Shown one piece after another: positions 62,111-64,000 of a DNA stretch of 64,000 bases (positions are counted from its first letter, which is position 1; each line of letters starts with the position of its first letter). Origin of the DNA: Ptiloglossa arizonensis (lineage: Eukaryota > Arthropoda > Insecta > Hymenoptera > Colletidae); the NCBI RefSeq assembly GCF_051014685.1, contig NW_027478970.1:248001-312000 (forward strand). The letters run 5' to 3'. A model generated the notes under the pieces. That model was not told where the DNA came from, searched no databases, and worked only from the letters and a program-made list of their open reading frames with translations. A program made the translations under genes and the position numbers.

Positions 62111-63704
62111 GTGTACTTTTCCCCTAGACCGTTCCAGTTATTCGTTTAGAGCATCAGAACTGCGAAAATTTTGAGTTTCTCAAGTGCTTCTTACCTCCAA
62201 ACTCCCATATCTCGCGAACGGATTGACCAATCCGCAAAAGTTCTGTTGCACCTGAAAGCAGAAACTCGCCCGACTACAACGGTATGCGTACTTTTCCCCT
62301 AGGCCGTTCTAGTTATTCGTTTCGAGCATCAGAACAGCGAAAATTTTGAGTTTCTCAAGCGTTTCTTACCTCCAAACTGCCATATCTCGCGAACGGATTG
62401 ACCAATCCGCAAAATTTCTGTTGCATCTGAAAGTAGAAACTCGCCCGATCACAACGGTATGAGTACTTTTCCCCTAGGCCGTTCTAGTTATTCGTTTCGA
62501 GCATCAGAACTGTGAACATTTTGAATTTCTCAACCGTTTCTTACCTCCAAACTGCCATATTTCGCGAACGGATTGACCAACCCGCAAAATTTCTGTTGCA
62601 TCTGAAAGTAGAAGCTCGCCCTATTACAACGGTATGCGTACTTTTCCCCTAGTCCGTTCTAGTTATGCTTGTCGAGCACCAGAACTGCGAAAATTTTGTG
62701 TTTCTCAAGTGTTTCTTACCTCCAAACTCCCATATCTCGCGAACGGATTGACCAATCCGCAAAATTTCTGTTGCATCTGAAAGCAGAAACCCGCCTGATT
62801 ACAAAGGTATGCGTACTTTTCCCGTAGGCCGTTCTAGTTATTCGTTTCGAGCATCAGAACTGCGAAAATTTTTAGTTTCTCAAGCGTTTCTTACTTACAA
62901 ACTGCCACATCACGCGAACGGATTGACCAATCCGCAATATTTCTGTTGCATCTGAAAGTAGAAACTCGCCCGATTACAACCGTATGCGTACTTTTCCCCT
63001 AGGCCGTTCTAGTTATGCTTGTCGAGCATCAGAACTGCGAAAATTTTGAGTTTCTCAAGCGTTTCTTACATCCAAACTGCCATATCTCGCGAACGGATTG
63101 ACCAATCCGCAAAGTTTCTGTTGCATCTGAAAGTAGAAACTCGCCCGATTACAACGGTATGTATACTTTTCCCCTACGCCGTTCCAGTTATTCGTTTCGA
63201 GCATCAGAACTGCGAAAATTTTGAGTTTCTCAACCGTTTCTTACCTCCAAACTGCCATATCTCGCGAACGGATTGACCAATCCGCAAAATTTCTGTTGCA
63301 TCTGAAAGTAGAAACTCGCCCGATTACAACGGTATGCGTACTTTTCCCCTAGGCCGTTCTAGTTATGCTTGTCGAGCATCAGAACTGCGAAAATTTTGAG
63401 TTTCTCAAGCGTTTCTTACATCCAAACTGCCATATCTCGCGAACGGATTGACCAATCCGCAAAATTTCTGTTGCATCTGAAAGTAGAAACTCGCCCGATC
63501 ACAACGGTATGCGTACTTCTTCCCGAGGCCGTTCTAGTTATTCGTTTCGAGCATCAGAACTGCGAAAATTTTGAGTTTCTCAAGCGTTTCTTACCTCCAA
63601 ACTCCCATATCTCGCGAACGGATTGACCAAACCGCAAAATTCCTATTGCATCTGAAAGTAGAAACTCGCCCGATTACAACGGTATGTATACTTTTCCCCT
63701 ACGC
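62111..63704 (+). repeat. Mosaic tail of the array in this window
   Basis: Nine monomers of mixed origin. There is a CGTTTAGAGC/AAGTGCTTC monomer (62130), an AACAGCG monomer, TATTTCGCG, TGTGTTTCTC and TTACTTAC types, then monomers with GTATACTTTTCC and CTACGCCG not seen earlier (near 63165 and 63690). No non-satellite sequence is present. Confidence 0.8.
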
Positions 63705-63878
63705 CGTTCCAGTTATTCGTTTCGAGCATCAGAACTGCGAAATTTTGAGTTTCTCAACCGTTTCTTACCTCCAAACTGCCATATTTCGCGAACGGATTGA
63801 CCAACCCGCAAAATTTCTGTTGCATCTGAAAGTAGAAGCTCGCCCTATTACAACGGTATGCGTACTTTTCCCCTAGTC
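63705..63878 (+). repeat. 174-bp monomer with one-base deletion
   Basis: Reads TGCGAAATTTTGAG, one A short, near 63741. The phase change lets an open frame run 101 codons (63571-63876), the longest in the window. This is a by-product of the deletion, not a gene. Confidence 0.88.
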
Positions 63879-64000
63879 CGTTCTAGTTATGCTTGTCGAG
63901 CACCAGAACTGCGAAAATTTTGAGTTTCTCAAGCGTTTCGTACCTCCAAACTGCCATATCTCGCGAACGGATTGACCAATCCGCAAAATTTCTGTTGCAT
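63879..64000 (+). repeat. Partial monomer at the right window edge
   Basis: The first 122 bases of a CGTTCTAGTTATGC/CACCAG/GTTTCGTACC monomer, cut by the window. The array therefore continues to the right. Confidence 0.95.

Larger units (their letters stand above)
1..64000 (+). repeat. 175-bp satellite DNA array filling the window
   Basis: About 365.7 head-to-tail copies of one 175-bp monomer, all in one orientation. I set the monomer start at the CGTT after TAGGC, TAGTC, TAGAC or similar. Starts fall at 1, 176, 351 and so on; the phase moves only at seven one-base indels (net +3 by 63879). The consensus composition is roughly A45 C44 G32 T54. The middle of the unit (about 80-145, with TCGCGA, the CGGATTG dyad and TTGCATCTGAAAG) varies least. 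The first 65 bases and the last 20 carry most variant positions that define subfamilies. There is no gap, inversion, microsatellite or mobile-element interruption. The array runs past both window edges. The length is close to one nucleosome repeat, as in many centromeric satellites. The family is not recognised by me; function is inference. Confidence 0.97.

Noticed and set aside
63571..63876. Longest open reading frame, 101 codons
   Set aside because: It arises where a one-base deletion near 63741 changes the frame between two satellite monomers. The translated text is monomer sequence read in two frames, with no codon-use or homology signal that I recognise.
1..64000. CRISPR array (regular direct repeats)
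   Set aside because: The period is 175 bp with no unique spacers between short repeats, and there is no leader or cas gene. The whole unit repeats.
1..64000. Transposon-derived repeat, rDNA spacer or telomeric repeat
   Set aside because: No terminal repeats, target-site duplications, transposase or reverse-transcriptase frames, rRNA-like segments or short G-rich telomere units are visible.
1..64000. Human-type alpha satellite (171 bp)
   Set aside because: The length and sequence differ, no canonical CENP-B box is present, and the CpG richness is unlike primate centromeric DNA.
1..64000. A new gene system hidden in the array
   Set aside because: Both strands and all joins were looked over and every base range falls into monomer sequence. 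The only system supported is the repeat array itself.

Overview
The whole window is one tandem satellite DNA array. A monomer of about 175 bp, always in the same orientation, runs from the first base to the last. I count 365 complete monomers (1-63878) plus a 122-bp partial copy at the right edge. The register is almost perfect: only seven monomers differ from 175 bp, each by one base (176 bp at 5251, 6827, 31852, 47778 and 52679; 174 bp at 12253 and 63705). I see no protein-coding gene, RNA gene, transposon, CRISPR array or unique sequence. The short open frames (63-101 codons) are products of the repeat. 175 is not a multiple of 3, so every frame rotates from monomer to monomer and soon meets a stop.

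The organism is a eukaryote, and the array is most likely centromeric or pericentromeric heterochromatin; this is inferred from unit length and higher-order organisation. A consensus read by eye is 43% G+C with 12 CpG per monomer against about 8 expected from composition. CpG is therefore not depleted, which argues against a heavily CpG-methylated genome such as a vertebrate or plant and fits an invertebrate better. I do not recognise the satellite family and cannot name a species.

Layout. (1) 1-11902: A-type monomers (CTCGAG near position 20, GAAACATTTG or GAAACTTTTG in place of the A/T tract) in 6-mer higher-order repeats of 1050 bp. Some 6-mers are base-for-base identical and lie inside a larger 14-mer tandem duplication; 1-2625 recurs at 8928-11552. 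(2) 11903-21813: more diverged B-type monomers, with an A-type block copied in at 17739-18545. (3) 21814-29513: a 22-mer (3850 bp) tandem duplication with a nested 5-mer and a conversion-like patch. (4) 29514-33427: alternating dimers, then a block that recurs near 47.1 and 52.0 kb. (5) 33428-37277: an 11-mer (1925 bp) perfect tandem. (6) 37278-44297: mosaic. (7) 44298-53130: two copies of a 21- to 22-monomer segment, offset 28-29 monomers. (8) 53131-64000: rearranged copies of the 11-mer family at offsets of 10, 13 and 22 monomers, then a mosaic tail.

No genes work together here. What can be read is the history of the array: repeated unequal exchange in strict monomer register, with hybrid monomers at the joins and occasional patch conversion. 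Recurrent sequence elements are a 16-bp dyad at monomer positions 90-105, an AAAATTTT tract at 36-43, and a weak CENP-B-box-like stretch at 139-155. All comparisons were done by eye, so identities are approximate and block edges are good to a few tens of bases.
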